Assembly: GCA_035630195.1 (NCBI GenBank) | Contig: DASQLD010000441.1 | Location: 1 to 15,509, forward strand | Direction of reading: 5' to 3' | Origin: DASQDN01 sp035630195 | Lineage (GTDB): Bacteria > Acidobacteriota > Terriglobia > Bryobacterales > Bryobacteraceae | DNA length: 15,509 nt | Shown here: positions 6,623 to 14,046 of the stretch, piece by piece | Numbering within the stretch: the first letter of the stretch is position 1 | Layout of the letters: the number at the start of each line of letters is the position of its first letter | The notes under the pieces: generated by a model | Seen by the model: only the letters and a program-made list of their open reading frames with translations | Databases searched by the model: none | What the model was told of the DNA's origin: nothing | Made by a program: the position numbers and the translations under genes

Positions 6623-6958
6623 AGCTCCTGCTGGATGAAAACCTGTCTCGCAAGCTCGTTTGTGCGTCTCGCTGAACTGTATCCGGGCTCGATTCACGTG
6701 GCTGACTGTGATTTATTGTCACGTCCGGATGGAGAGATTTGGGCGTTCGCCAACCAAGAAGGCTTCGTAATAGTGAGCACGGATGCAGACTTCTACGAAC
6801 TCGCAACAACCTTTGGACCACCTCCGAAAGTAGTGTGGCTGCGACGGTGGACCCATCCGACAAGGGATGCCGAATTCGTGCTTAGGCGCGACGCCATTCG
6901 ATTGACGGAATTTGTCGCGGATCCGGACCTCGGGATTTTGGTGCTTGACCGCGAGTGA
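6619..6958 (+). pseudogene. DUF5615 PIN-like protein, frameshifted by one base
   Basis: The GTG at 6619 overlaps the DUF433 stop and begins MKLLLDENLSRKLV, the standard DUF5615 opening with its conserved D/E. The frame then stops at 6673-6675. In the next frame the protein continues as RLAELYPGSIHVADCDL, then DGEIWAFANQEGFVIVSTDAD and KVVWLRRW to the stop at 6956-6958. Removing one T from the TTT at 6659-6661 gives a seamless KLVVRLAELYPGS and a protein of about 112 aa, the normal family length. DUF5615 proteins are predicted PIN-like nucleases and toxins. The rest of the sequence, including the Asp residues of STDADF, is well conserved, so the break is recent or is a base-calling error. Confidence 0.85.
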
Positions 6959-7086
6959 TTCGATGCAGGTCCGATCCCGACTTCAGGGGTAATTCGGGCC
7001 ACCTTCCGGATAACGACGATGCTGAACTGATCTTTTACCGGACGCCGTCAAGAGGCCGCTATCCTCTAGCGGAAATCCAGGGCACC

Positions 7087-7110
7087 CGTCACCAGATCCG
7101 TCACCAGATC
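7087..7110. repeat. 12-bp perfect tandem duplication at the vapC stop
   Basis: CGTCACCAGATC occurs twice in a row. The second copy contains the stop codon of the PIN toxin gene (7101-7103), and the first copy holds an equivalent stop just downstream. It probably arose by slippage and does not change the protein. Confidence 0.7.
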
Positions 7111-7484
7111 ACTCGAAGGCCTTTGTACTTCTTGAACTCACGATCATTTGCGACGACGGGGACATCTTCTGCAAGAGCGGTCGCAATCAGAATTCGGTCA
7201 AACGGATCAGCATGATGAGCGGGAAGTCCGAACAGCCTCAAGGAATGCTCGGCGGTGAATGGCAAGATGGTTAGATCCAGGTCGAAGATAAGCTTGTTGA
7301 CGTGCTCGCGGGTTAGTGGAGTCAGTCCCCGGTTTGCCTTGATAGCGATTTCGCTGAAAGAAACCGGACTGACGATGCGTCCCGTGTCCGCGTGCTCGAG
7401 CAAGCGCTGTACCTTTGGCGTGAACGTCAAGTCGGAAACTCCGCCAGCCACGTACAGCGCTGTCGTGTCGAGCAGAACTCGCAT
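7101..7484 (-). CDS. vapC: PIN-domain RNase toxin (VapC-like)
   Basis: A 127-aa PIN domain of usual length. The acidic active-site residues are all visible: D6 in LLDTTALYV, E45 in SFSEIAIKA, D93 and D97 in HHADPFDRILIATAL, and D114 in VVANDREFKKY. Such Mg-dependent RNases cleave tRNA or rRNA when freed from the antitoxin. The HHxDPFDRxL signature places it in the COG3744-like VapC group. The ATG at 7484 is two bases after the stop of the Phd-type antitoxin gene, giving a standard antitoxin-first operon. Both genes are intact, so this is the only apparently functional toxin-antitoxin pair in the window. Confidence 0.93.
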   Translation of the reverse strand: MRVLLDTTALYVAGGVSDLTFTPKVQRLLEHADTGRIVSPVSFSEIAIKANRGLTPLTREHVNKLIFDLDLTILPFTAEHSLRLFGLPAHHADPFDRILIATALAEDVPVVANDREFKKYKGLRVIW

Positions 7485-7486
7485 GG

Positions 7487-7732
7487 TCAGCGCCCTTCCA
7501 AGAACGCGTTGGTTTCTTCCGCTGTCATGGGCCGCGTCGCTTCCCGGAACTGTTTCGCAGACATTTGTACGATACCTTTCAGCGTTCCGAAGCTTGGAAT
7601 TCTTCTCGCCGACGGCTTGACGATCTCGGCTATGATGTGGCCGTGCCGTTCAATGGTGACGCGCTCGCCTTTCTCGACTGCTGTCAGGAGTTGGGTTAGC
7701 TTGTTCTTTGCTTCTGTAACGCTCACGTTCAT
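7487..7732 (-). CDS. Phd/YefM-type antitoxin
   Basis: An 81-aa protein. Residues 1-38 (NVSVTEAKNKLTQLL then TAVEKGERVTIERHGHIIAEIV) are the DNA-binding, dimerising Phd/YefM fold. The C-terminal part, with FGTLKG, is the flexible toxin-binding tail. It precedes the VapC-like toxin gene by two bases and should both neutralise the toxin and repress the operon. The ATG at 7732 lies only six bases after a good -10 box, so the message is probably leaderless; a GTG at 7738 is in frame but would lie at the edge of the promoter. Paired TAGCTA motifs in the promoter are a candidate binding site. Confidence 0.92.
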   Translation of the reverse strand: MNVSVTEAKNKLTQLLTAVEKGERVTIERHGHIIAEIVKPSARRIPSFGTLKGIVQMSAKQFREATRPMTAEETNAFLEGR

Positions 7733-7738
7733 ATTCAC

Positions 7739-7767
7739 ATTGTAGCTATTATCTAGCTAGTTTTGAA
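7739..7767 (-). promoter_or_regulatory. promoter and candidate operator of the Phd-VapC operon
   Basis: On the minus strand a -35 TTCAAA (7767-7762), a 17-base spacer and a -10 TACAAT (7744-7739) form a good sigma-70-type promoter. The predicted transcription start falls on or beside the antitoxin ATG at 7732. Within the spacer and -10 lie two TAGCTA motifs (7743-7748 and 7754-7759, 11 bases apart, each self-complementary), suitable for two antitoxin dimers to block polymerase. Confidence 0.6.
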
Positions 7768-8125
7768 TCTTGTAATTTTGTGCTCGACCTGTGCTGCCAG
7801 AAACTCAATCTTGAAGTCTCGCTTCTATTGTTTCCCGGTTCGCTCGTGGGTGACGCGCGATCCGGAACTTGACCGATCCCAAAATGACTTCACGGCCTCT
7901 ATCCTGGGGGATCGCCAATGCTGTCTCGGGCCAATCTCACCATAGGCGACTTTACGGACATGTGGATTAATAAACGCTACGCCGTCAGCGAGGATCTGTT
8001 CTTGGCAGCCACATATCGCCATGGATACTGCGAATTGGTTCAGTGTGCCTCGCGGAATCGCGCATTTCCGCTTCGCCGAAACCGTGCGGCTCTTTCGAAA
8101 ATGTGAGACAGTGATACGAATCGCC
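7768..8125. other. intergenic stretch between the Phd-VapC operon and the kinase gene
   Basis: It holds the right copy of the direct repeat (7831-7873) and presumably the divergent kinase promoter. An in-frame ATG at 8021 would add 35 residues to the kinase, but the added sequence has no family character. Other short frames here show no recognisable protein. Confidence 0.5.
7831..7873. repeat. imperfect direct repeat, right copy
   Basis: It carries the core CGGTTCGCTCGTGGGTGACG followed by CGCGATCCG and corresponds to 6271-6312. It lies just beyond the Phd-VapC promoter, so the two copies enclose about 1.5 kb with both toxin-antitoxin-type pairs. Confidence 0.6.
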
Positions 8126-10936
8126 ATGAACCAGGAATTTTGGGGCAAAGTGGAGGCTCTATTCCTCGCTGCGCTCGAACGTTCCCCGGAAACTCGAAGA
8201 TCGTTTCTCGACACCGCCTGTAAGGGAGACGCCGACTTGCGGGCCGAGGTTGAGTTCCTTCTGTCAAACGAAAAACGAGCCGGGAGTTTTCTGGAGGTGC
8301 CCCCAATCGAGGGCATCACGGTCTCGCTGGCCTCTTTACCTGTCTTGTCGCGGCAATTCGGAACCTATCGCATCGTGTCGCCGTTGGGTGCCGGGGGCAT
8401 GGGAGAAGTCTATCGGGCACACGACAGCAAGCTCGGCCGTGATGTCGCCATCAAAATCTTGCCCCCCGAGTTTGCTCGCGACCCTGAACGAGTGGCGCGT
8501 TTTCGCCGCGAGGCGCGAACGTTGGCTTCGCTGAACCATCCCAACATCGCGGCGATTTATGAACTCGTAGAGGATTCGGGCGAGACCGACTGTCTTGTCC
8601 TGGAGTTGGTAGAGGGCGAGACCCTGCGCGGACCGATGCCTGTGCCTGTTGTGCTCGATTACGCGCATCAGGTGGCAGAGGCGCTGGAAGCGGCGCACCG
8701 CGCAGGAATCATTCACCGCGATCTGAAACCAGCCAATGTCAAAGTCACGCCGCAAGGTCGCGTGAAAGTCCTGGACTTCGGTCTCGCAAAGGCGATTTGG
8801 GGACCGGGAGGACGCCAGGAGCTGTCGCAAACGGCGACCGGGACAGGACTGGAATCCATCGCTGGGCACATTGTTGGAACGCCTGCCTACATGAGTCCGG
8901 AGCAGGCGCGGGGAACAGTTGTCGATCAGCGGACAGATATCTGGGCCTTCGGATGCCTGTTATACGAGTTGCTCACGGGCCAGCGGGCCTTTCAGGGAGA
9001 GACGCTACAGGACACCATCGCGGCCGTGTTGGAACAGGAACCGGACTGGCAGGCGTTGCCCGCGAGGACGCCCGCGAAAATCCGCGAACTGTTGCGCCGT
9101 TGCCTTCAAAGGGACGCGGACCAGCGGCCGCACCATATTGCCGATGCGCGTCGGATGATTGAGAATGCGCAGCGTGGATGGAATCGCTGGCGACTCGCCG
9201 CGATTGCAGCAGCCGCGCTGGCGACAGTGGCCCTTGGGGCTGCTATGTGGTCGCGGAACCCTCCCGCCGTCTCCGACCGCTCCCAGTGGGTTCAATTAAC
9301 CAGACTGCCGGATTCAGTCAGCCAGCCTGCGCTCTCCGCAGACGGAAAGATGGTGACCTTTATTCGTGGTCCCTCAACATTCTTTGGTCCTGGTCAAATT
9401 TACGTCAAGATTCTGCCGGACGGACAAGCCGTACAACTGACCGACGATGACTTAGCGAAAATGAGCCCGGTATTCTCGCCGGACGGCACGCGTATCGCCT
9501 ATACGAGCGTAGATCCGAGATACGGCTGGGACACATGGACCGTTTCGCCGTTGGGCGGCGCGCCTCAGCGATGGCTCCAGAACGCCTCTGGGCTCATTTG
9601 GACCGGTCCGCGACAGGTGCTTTTTTCCGAGTTCAAGAAGCCCCCGCACATGGCGATCGTGGCGGCCGAAGAGAGCCGCATGGGACAGCGTGATATCTAT
9701 CTGCCGGCGCACGAGCATGCCATGGCGCACAGGTCTTACGCGTCACCGGATGGGAAATGGGTGCTTCTTGTGGAAATGGACAAGGACCACCTTTGGTCGC
9801 CGTGCCGCGTAGTCCCCTCGAACGGCGGTTCGCCTGGCCGCCAGGTTGGACCATCCGGCGCAGCCTGCACGTTCGGCGCGTGGTCGCCCGATGGGAAATG
9901 GGTGTATCTCACCGCCGAAACCGAAGGAGCTTTTCACACGTGGCGGCAGCGTTTCCCCGAGGGCAAACCGGAGCAGATGACTTTCGGACCAACGGAGGAG
10001 GAGGGCATCGCCCTGATGCCCGACGGCCGCTCCTTTGTCACCGCTGTCGGCATGTCGAACGTTTCTATTTGGGTTCACAGCGCGACCGGCGACCGTCAGA
10101 TCTCGCTCGAAGGCAACGCCGTGGGTGCCAGATTCACTGCCGATGGTCGAAAGCTGTGCTATCGGATTGTGAAGGGCACCCCAACCGATTTCAGGTTTAC
10201 AAAGATCCCCGGTGAGATATGGATTGCGGACGTCGACTCTGGACGTTCGGAGCTTCTTGTGCCCGGCTTTCAGACGCTCGACTATGACATCTCGAAGGAC
10301 GGCAAGCGGGTCGTGATGGAGGTCGCGGACGATCAGGGAAAGTCGCGCCTCTGGCTGGCGTCGTCTGAACGCCGCTCGCCACCGCAGCAGATTCCAAATG
10401 TGGAGGGACGCACACCCAGATTCGGGCCCACTGGCGAGATCTTCTTCCTGAGTTCGCAGGCCCTTTACCGCGTTCGTGAGGTTGGGACGGCAATGCGGAA
10501 AGCGGTCGAACAACCGATTCTCATAATGCAGGCCCTTTCGCCGGACGGCCGGTGGATCGTGGCCTGGGCTCCTCTGGCCGGTGGCGCGACCGCCCTACAG
10601 GCCTTCCCGCTTAATCGGGAGGGACCTTCGGTCGTCATCATGACTAACGGGATCATTGAGTGGTCGCCCGACGGCCGTTTTTCCATTGCAGGTGGTTTGA
10701 ACGGATTCATTCCTCAGGGGCGGAGTCATGTCGTTCCACTGCCACCGGGCCAGGCTCTGCCGGCAATTCCGGCGAGCGGATTTCGTTCCGAGCAGGAAAT
10801 TGCTCGCCTGCCGGGCGCGCGCAAGATCGAGGAAAGGGGGTGGCGCCCGGTCTGTCTCCGGACGTCTACGCGTTCTATCGTGGCTCCACCCAGCGGAATC
10901 TCTACAGAATCCCGATTCCGTGAATCTGGCGGCTAA
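8126..10936 (+). CDS. transmembrane Ser/Thr protein kinase with C-terminal TolB-like beta-propeller
   Basis: A 936-codon frame. Residues about 1-55 are the usual acidobacterial leader (WGKVEALFLAALERSPETRR). The kinase domain at about 77-345 is complete: Gly loop GAGGMGEV (88-95), K110 in AIKIL, HRDLKPAN (197-204), DFG at 217-219 and GTPAYMSPEQ. One membrane helix follows at about 354-375 (RLAAIAAAALATVALGAAMW). The rest is a WD40/TolB-type propeller with repeated SPDG(K/R/T) blades, probably outside the membrane as sensor. The ATG at 8126 fits the family start better than that at 8021. The last ~30 codons are out of frame: from the G run at 10836-10840 one more G would give VAPGLSPDVYAFYRG and RNLYRIPIP, ending at 10923. 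As written, the protein ends in an unrelated RFRESGG tail. Kinase activity should be unaffected. Confidence 0.93.
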   Translation: MNQEFWGKVEALFLAALERSPETRRSFLDTACKGDADLRAEVEFLLSNEKRAGSFLEVPPIEGITVSLASLPVLSRQFGTYRIVSPLGAGGMGEVYRAHDSKLGRDVAIKILPPEFARDPERVARFRREARTLASLNHPNIAAIYELVEDSGETDCLVLELVEGETLRGPMPVPVVLDYAHQVAEALEAAHRAGIIHRDLKPANVKVTPQGRVKVLDFGLAKAIWGPGGRQELSQTATGTGLESIAGHIVGTPAYMSPEQARGTVVDQRTDIWAFGCLLYELLTGQRAFQGETLQDTIAAVLEQEPDWQALPARTPAKIRELLRRCLQRDADQRPHHIADARRMIENAQRGWNRWRLAAIAAAALATVALGAAMWSRNPPAVSDRSQWVQLTRLPDSVSQPALSADGKMVTFIRGPSTFFGPGQIYVKILPDGQAVQLTDDDLAKMSPVFSPDGTRIAYTSVDPRYGWDTWTVSPLGGAPQRWLQNASGLIWTGPRQVLFSEFKKPPHMAIVAAEESRMGQRDIYLPAHEHAMAHRSYASPDGKWVLLVEMDKDHLWSPCRVVPSNGGSPGRQVGPSGAACTFGAWSPDGKWVYLTAETEGAFHTWRQRFPEGKPEQMTFGPTEEEGIALMPDGRSFVTAVGMSNVSIWVHSATGDRQISLEGNAVGARFTADGRKLCYRIVKGTPTDFRFTKIPGEIWIADVDSGRSELLVPGFQTLDYDISKDGKRVVMEVADDQGKSRLWLASSERRSPPQQIPNVEGRTPRFGPTGEIFFLSSQALYRVREVGTAMRKAVEQPILIMQALSPDGRWIVAWAPLAGGATALQAFPLNREGPSVVIMTNGIIEWSPDGRFSIAGGLNGFIPQGRSHVVPLPPGQALPAIPASGFRSEQEIARLPGARKIEERGWRPVCLRTSTRSIVAPPSGISTESRFRESGG

Positions 10937-11509
10937 CGGGAGTCTTTGTCGCTTTCCTTCTCCAGGAAAACAGTTCCCTTGACTGAATAAAAAGCTATTC
11001 CCTGGATGTTCGGGATGGTTCCTCCTCCAAAAATCGTGAGGGTCGGATAGAGTCCGACGAAGACACCTGTAAACTTTGCGGTCCCTGTTGCCCCCAGGAA
11101 ACGGCCCGTTCCTCCGGTAAAGGTGAGCGTGCCTTCGCCATTACCCCCGTTGACCGTTCCCGCGTAGTTGGCGTGGAGAGCGGCTCCATCGGGAGACTTG
11201 AGAATCGCACAACCCTGCATGACGCCCGGCGAGGCCAAAGTCTTCTGGAGATCCAGGGATAATGCGCCCAATGATGAATAGCCCGCACCGTTGGCGGCAA
11301 CGATGGCAGGCAAGACCAATGTCCCGCAGTATCGGGGCATTACTTGTGTTGGCCGAATTTGTGAACGCCACCGTAAAGGTCGCCTCAATGGAGATTTCTT
11401 TCCTGGGCCCTCCAAAGCGGTCCCACTCGCGTTCCTGAGCCGGCGCTGAACTTGCCATCAGAGCAATGGCAATTAACGCTGGCGTTAATATTCCTGGAAG
11501 TTTCGTCAC
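10933..11509 (-). pseudogene. secreted hypothetical protein, reading frame broken once
   Basis: The GTG at 11509 is preceded by AGGAGG nine bases upstream and starts a clear Sec signal peptide (MTKLPGILTPALIAIALMAS, then SAPAQ). The mature part runs in frame to about SANTSNAP (near 11335), then the frame loses sense. The rest lies in another frame: TLVLPAIVAANGAGYSSLGA, SPGVMQGCAILKSPDG, GTLTFTGGTGRFLGATGTAK, ending at 10933. The break is between about 11337 and 11321, near GGGG and GGG runs. Rejoined it would be about 190 aa, an exported all-beta protein with the 'GTGRFxGATG' motif common in hypothetical secreted bacterial proteins; its function is unknown. It converges with the kinase gene, leaving 9 bp if the kinase frame is corrected. 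Confidence 0.75.
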
Positions 11510-11599
11510 GATCAAGATCCTCCTGGCCCTATTCCGCGAACCGGCGGCAAAGAGGGTCATCGGCATGTTAAGTTCTCTTATGCCAGGATTCGCAGAACA

Positions 11600-12187
11600 A
11601 TGACGGCCGAGGGTTCAGGAGACATCAGCCGGTTGCTCGTCGCCTGGAACAAAGGCGATGACCAGGCGCTGAGCCACTTGATGGCTTGCGTCTACCCAAC
11701 GCTGCGGCGAATCGCCAGGCAGCACCTGGCCCGGCGTTCCGCCGATCACACCCTCGAATCGGCCGCATTAGCCAATGAGGCTTACGTCAAATTGACTCGA
11801 GCGGGTGGTATTCACTGCGAAAACCGCGCGCATTTTCTCGCGCTCTGTTCGCAGATCATCCGGAGGATTCTTGTGGACTATGCGCGTGGCCGTGGGTACG
11901 CCAAGCGTGGCGGTAATGCGGTACACGTGCCGCTCGATGACGTGCTGTTGGGGACGCAGCTCCGCGGAATCGAAGTACTCGCTCTGGACGAAGCGCTGGA
12001 GTCGTTATCGAGGATCGATGCCCGTAAGGGCCGTGTCGTGGAACTGCGCTACTTCGGCGGCTTGAGCGTGGAGGAGACCGCGGACGTGCTGGGAATCTCG
12101 CCGGAGACGGTCAAACGCGATTGGAAGGTGGCCAGGACCTGGTTGTTCGGCGCGTTGGCTGACAAGAAAGCCGGCACGAGGTCGTAG
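11600..12187 (+). CDS. ECF sigma factor of the TIGR02999 type
   Basis: A 195-aa sigma factor. Region 2 is covered by residues about 9-100 (LLVAWNKGDDQALSHLM, HTLESAALANEAYVKLTRA, NRAHFLALCSQIIRRILVDY) and region 4 by about 128-185 (GRVVELRYFGGLSVEETADV, then LGISPETVKRDWKVARTWLF). The ALANEAYVKL and RRILVDYARGR signatures are typical of the TIGR02999 ECF subfamily, abundant in Acidobacteriota and Planctomycetota, which has no classic anti-sigma and is usually linked to Ser/Thr kinases. Here a kinase of the expected type lies upstream on the same strand but is separated by a minus-strand gene. The ATG at 11600 has AGGA 13 bases before it, a weak Shine-Dalgarno. The 90-bp gap to the divergent secreted-protein gene must hold both promoters. 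Confidence 0.92.
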   Translation: MTAEGSGDISRLLVAWNKGDDQALSHLMACVYPTLRRIARQHLARRSADHTLESAALANEAYVKLTRAGGIHCENRAHFLALCSQIIRRILVDYARGRGYAKRGGNAVHVPLDDVLLGTQLRGIEVLALDEALESLSRIDARKGRVVELRYFGGLSVEETADVLGISPETVKRDWKVARTWLFGALADKKAGTRS

Positions 12188-12219
12188 TCGCGTGGGCTCA
12201 TTCGTCCGGCTTGTTTTTT
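12168..12219 (+). terminator. likely intrinsic terminator of the ECF sigma gene
   Basis: AAGCCGG (12168-12174) at the end of the coding region pairs with CCGGCTT (12206-12212), followed at once by GTTTTTT. The loop is long (31 bases) but can form inner pairs (ACGA/TCGT and GAG/CTC). The T-run directly after a GC-rich stem supports termination. Confidence 0.55.
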
Positions 12220-12552
12220 CTTCACTAATCGCTTCAGGCGTGGAGATTTACGGCGTGCGACCGAATCGGGTAGGGATTTTCCGGATTCGGCAGAAGTCTT
12301 CTGGAGCGGGGAAACGGGCCAATAGTCCCCATTCGTTCGGGAATCCACCTGGTCGGGTTGTCGGCAACGGGCGGACGTACTCGCAAAACTCCCACCAAAG
12401 ACCGGATTACCCGCCGCTAGTCGGCAAGGGTTTAGGAACGCCACCTGGTCGTATAACGGCTGAACCGTAGAGCTGGTCGACGATTCGGGACGGATCGCGG
12501 CTTAAGTGTGCGGCGTGCTGTGTTTTTGGGGAACACAACTCCCGTGATCGAG
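12220..12552. other. non-coding stretch between the ECF sigma gene and the sulfatase
   Basis: No gene is recognised. Open frames here are Gly/Pro/Arg/Ser-rich and resemble no family. CCACCTGGTCG occurs at 12346-12356 and again at 12441-12451. The kinase gene that often follows a TIGR02999 sigma factor is absent. Confidence 0.55.
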
Positions 12553-14046
12553 CTATGTCCCTCGCTTGGGAGGACTATAAGGATCCGGCGTACCCATCGC
12601 AATCGGGGGATACTTCTTCAAGCTCTCCTCAAGTTCATTTATGAGTTTCGTCATCGGGTGGGCAACCCAATTGGCGTGGACCAGCAAATCACGCTCTTCC
12701 TTAAGGTCCGTGAGCAGGTTGACTATTTTCGGCAACGGCAGTTTTAGGGGTGGATCGTACATGTTGACCTGCCAAATGAGGTGCATTTTCCAGTTCCGCC
12801 ATTTCACCGCGTGGAGCCGATCAGACACGTAGGCGACGAACCCCTCGCGATTTGACTTTTCCTGTTTGCCAAGGAAAAACTCCAGTTGATCGACACCGTC
12901 AATGGCTCGGTCTTTCGGGGTTTCAGCTCCTCCGATGTGGGCAAGCGTCGTGAATAGATCAACGATGTGTACAATCTCGTTGTTTACCCCACCAGCGGGA
13001 ATCTTGCCCGGCCAGCGGATGATGAATGGCGCGCGTAGCGAGGCCTCCATTGCAGTGAAATACGTACCACGCCATGGACCACTGTCGCCCTCCCAGGGGT
13101 GGGTTGCCTCCGGACCGTTATCACTGGTGAAAATGACGACCGTACTGTCTTCAATACCCGCTTCTTTGATCACGTCGAGGATCTGGCCTGCCCGATAGTC
13201 CATCTCGGCTAGGCAGTCAGCCCAAGCGCCATTTCCCGTCTTGCCTGCGAACTCGGGATTCGGCAATGCCGGCTGATGAATTAACGAGAATGGTATATAG
13301 GCAAAAAACGGCTTGCTCTCGCTCGCGTTCCTCCTGATGAAGGAGATAGCGCGCGTCGTGATTTCCTTTTCCATCGATAGCCGCTGATCCAGGTTTAGTT
13401 CCCCTACCTTCCGGGGCATTTCACCCTTGCGGGCCTCGTAGATAGGTTGAGCTGGGACCATCTTTGGGTCCCAGCCTTGTATTGAACCAACGGACGGCCA
13501 GACAGAATGGGTGTCGTTCAGAGCCGGCCAGAAGGCCTCGCTGTAAGTTCGCGGGATACCGTACCACTCATCGAAGCCGCGATTTGTCGGAAGCCGTGCT
13601 TGGGCGCTGCCCAGATGCCACTTGCCCCAAATTCCAGTGGCATACCCTTGCGCTGAGAGGAGTTGTGCCAGCGTAACCTCCCACAGCGTCAGCCCTTCAT
13701 GAACGCCGCCTCTTGGAACACTGTGGGTGCCAGATCGGATGGGATAACGGCCTGTCATTAGCGCCGACCGCGATGGAGTGCACTGCGCCTCGACGTTGAA
13801 ATTCAGTAGCCGCATACCCTCGCTGGCAAGTTTGTCGATGCGCGGAGTAGGGGCACCTCGAAGGATACCGCCGCCGTAGACGCCGAGTTCGCCAAAGCCG
13901 AGATTGTCCGTGAGCATTAGGACGATATTGGGTTTTGTGGTTCCGACGCCCCGCACCTTCGCCTGCGATGCCGCCGGCCGTTGTGAGTGCAGGGGGGAGA
14001 GCATAGCAGAGCCCAGAGCAGTCTTGGCTAGGTCGCGGCGAGTCAT
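12553..14046 (-). CDS. Tat-exported arylsulfatase (formylglycine-dependent)
   Basis: A 497-aa alkaline-phosphatase-fold sulfatase of usual length. The N-terminus MTRRDLAKTALGSAM has a twin-arginine motif, so the folded enzyme is probably exported by Tat. The signature CTPSRSALMTGR places the formylglycine precursor at C89, with the essential Pro91 and Arg93. Other landmarks are the metal site LMLTDNLGFGELGVYGGG (D47-N48), GIWGKWHLG, HQPALPNPEF and FTSDNGPEATHPW. The family usually has DD where this has DN, but DN is a recurring variant in a subgroup with the GVYGGG motif. It hydrolyses a sulfate ester; the substrate cannot be read from sequence, and no glycosidase or carrier gene is adjacent. 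Activity requires a formylglycine-generating enzyme, not encoded in this window. The ATG at 14046 has no strong Shine-Dalgarno. Confidence 0.94.
   Translation of the reverse strand: MTRRDLAKTALGSAMLSPLHSQRPAASQAKVRGVGTTKPNIVLMLTDNLGFGELGVYGGGILRGAPTPRIDKLASEGMRLLNFNVEAQCTPSRSALMTGRYPIRSGTHSVPRGGVHEGLTLWEVTLAQLLSAQGYATGIWGKWHLGSAQARLPTNRGFDEWYGIPRTYSEAFWPALNDTHSVWPSVGSIQGWDPKMVPAQPIYEARKGEMPRKVGELNLDQRLSMEKEITTRAISFIRRNASESKPFFAYIPFSLIHQPALPNPEFAGKTGNGAWADCLAEMDYRAGQILDVIKEAGIEDSTVVIFTSDNGPEATHPWEGDSGPWRGTYFTAMEASLRAPFIIRWPGKIPAGGVNNEIVHIVDLFTTLAHIGGAETPKDRAIDGVDQLEFFLGKQEKSNREGFVAYVSDRLHAVKWRNWKMHLIWQVNMYDPPLKLPLPKIVNLLTDLKEERDLLVHANWVAHPMTKLINELEESLKKYPPIAMGTPDPYSPPKRGT

Noticed and set aside
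9743..10513. A 256-codon minus-strand open frame
   Set aside because: It is antisense to the kinase propeller coding region and is explained by high GC content.
11472..11489. ATTAACGC-TG-GCGTTAAT near-palindrome
   Set aside because: It lies inside the signal-peptide coding sequence of the secreted protein rather than in a promoter position, so an operator role is unlikely.
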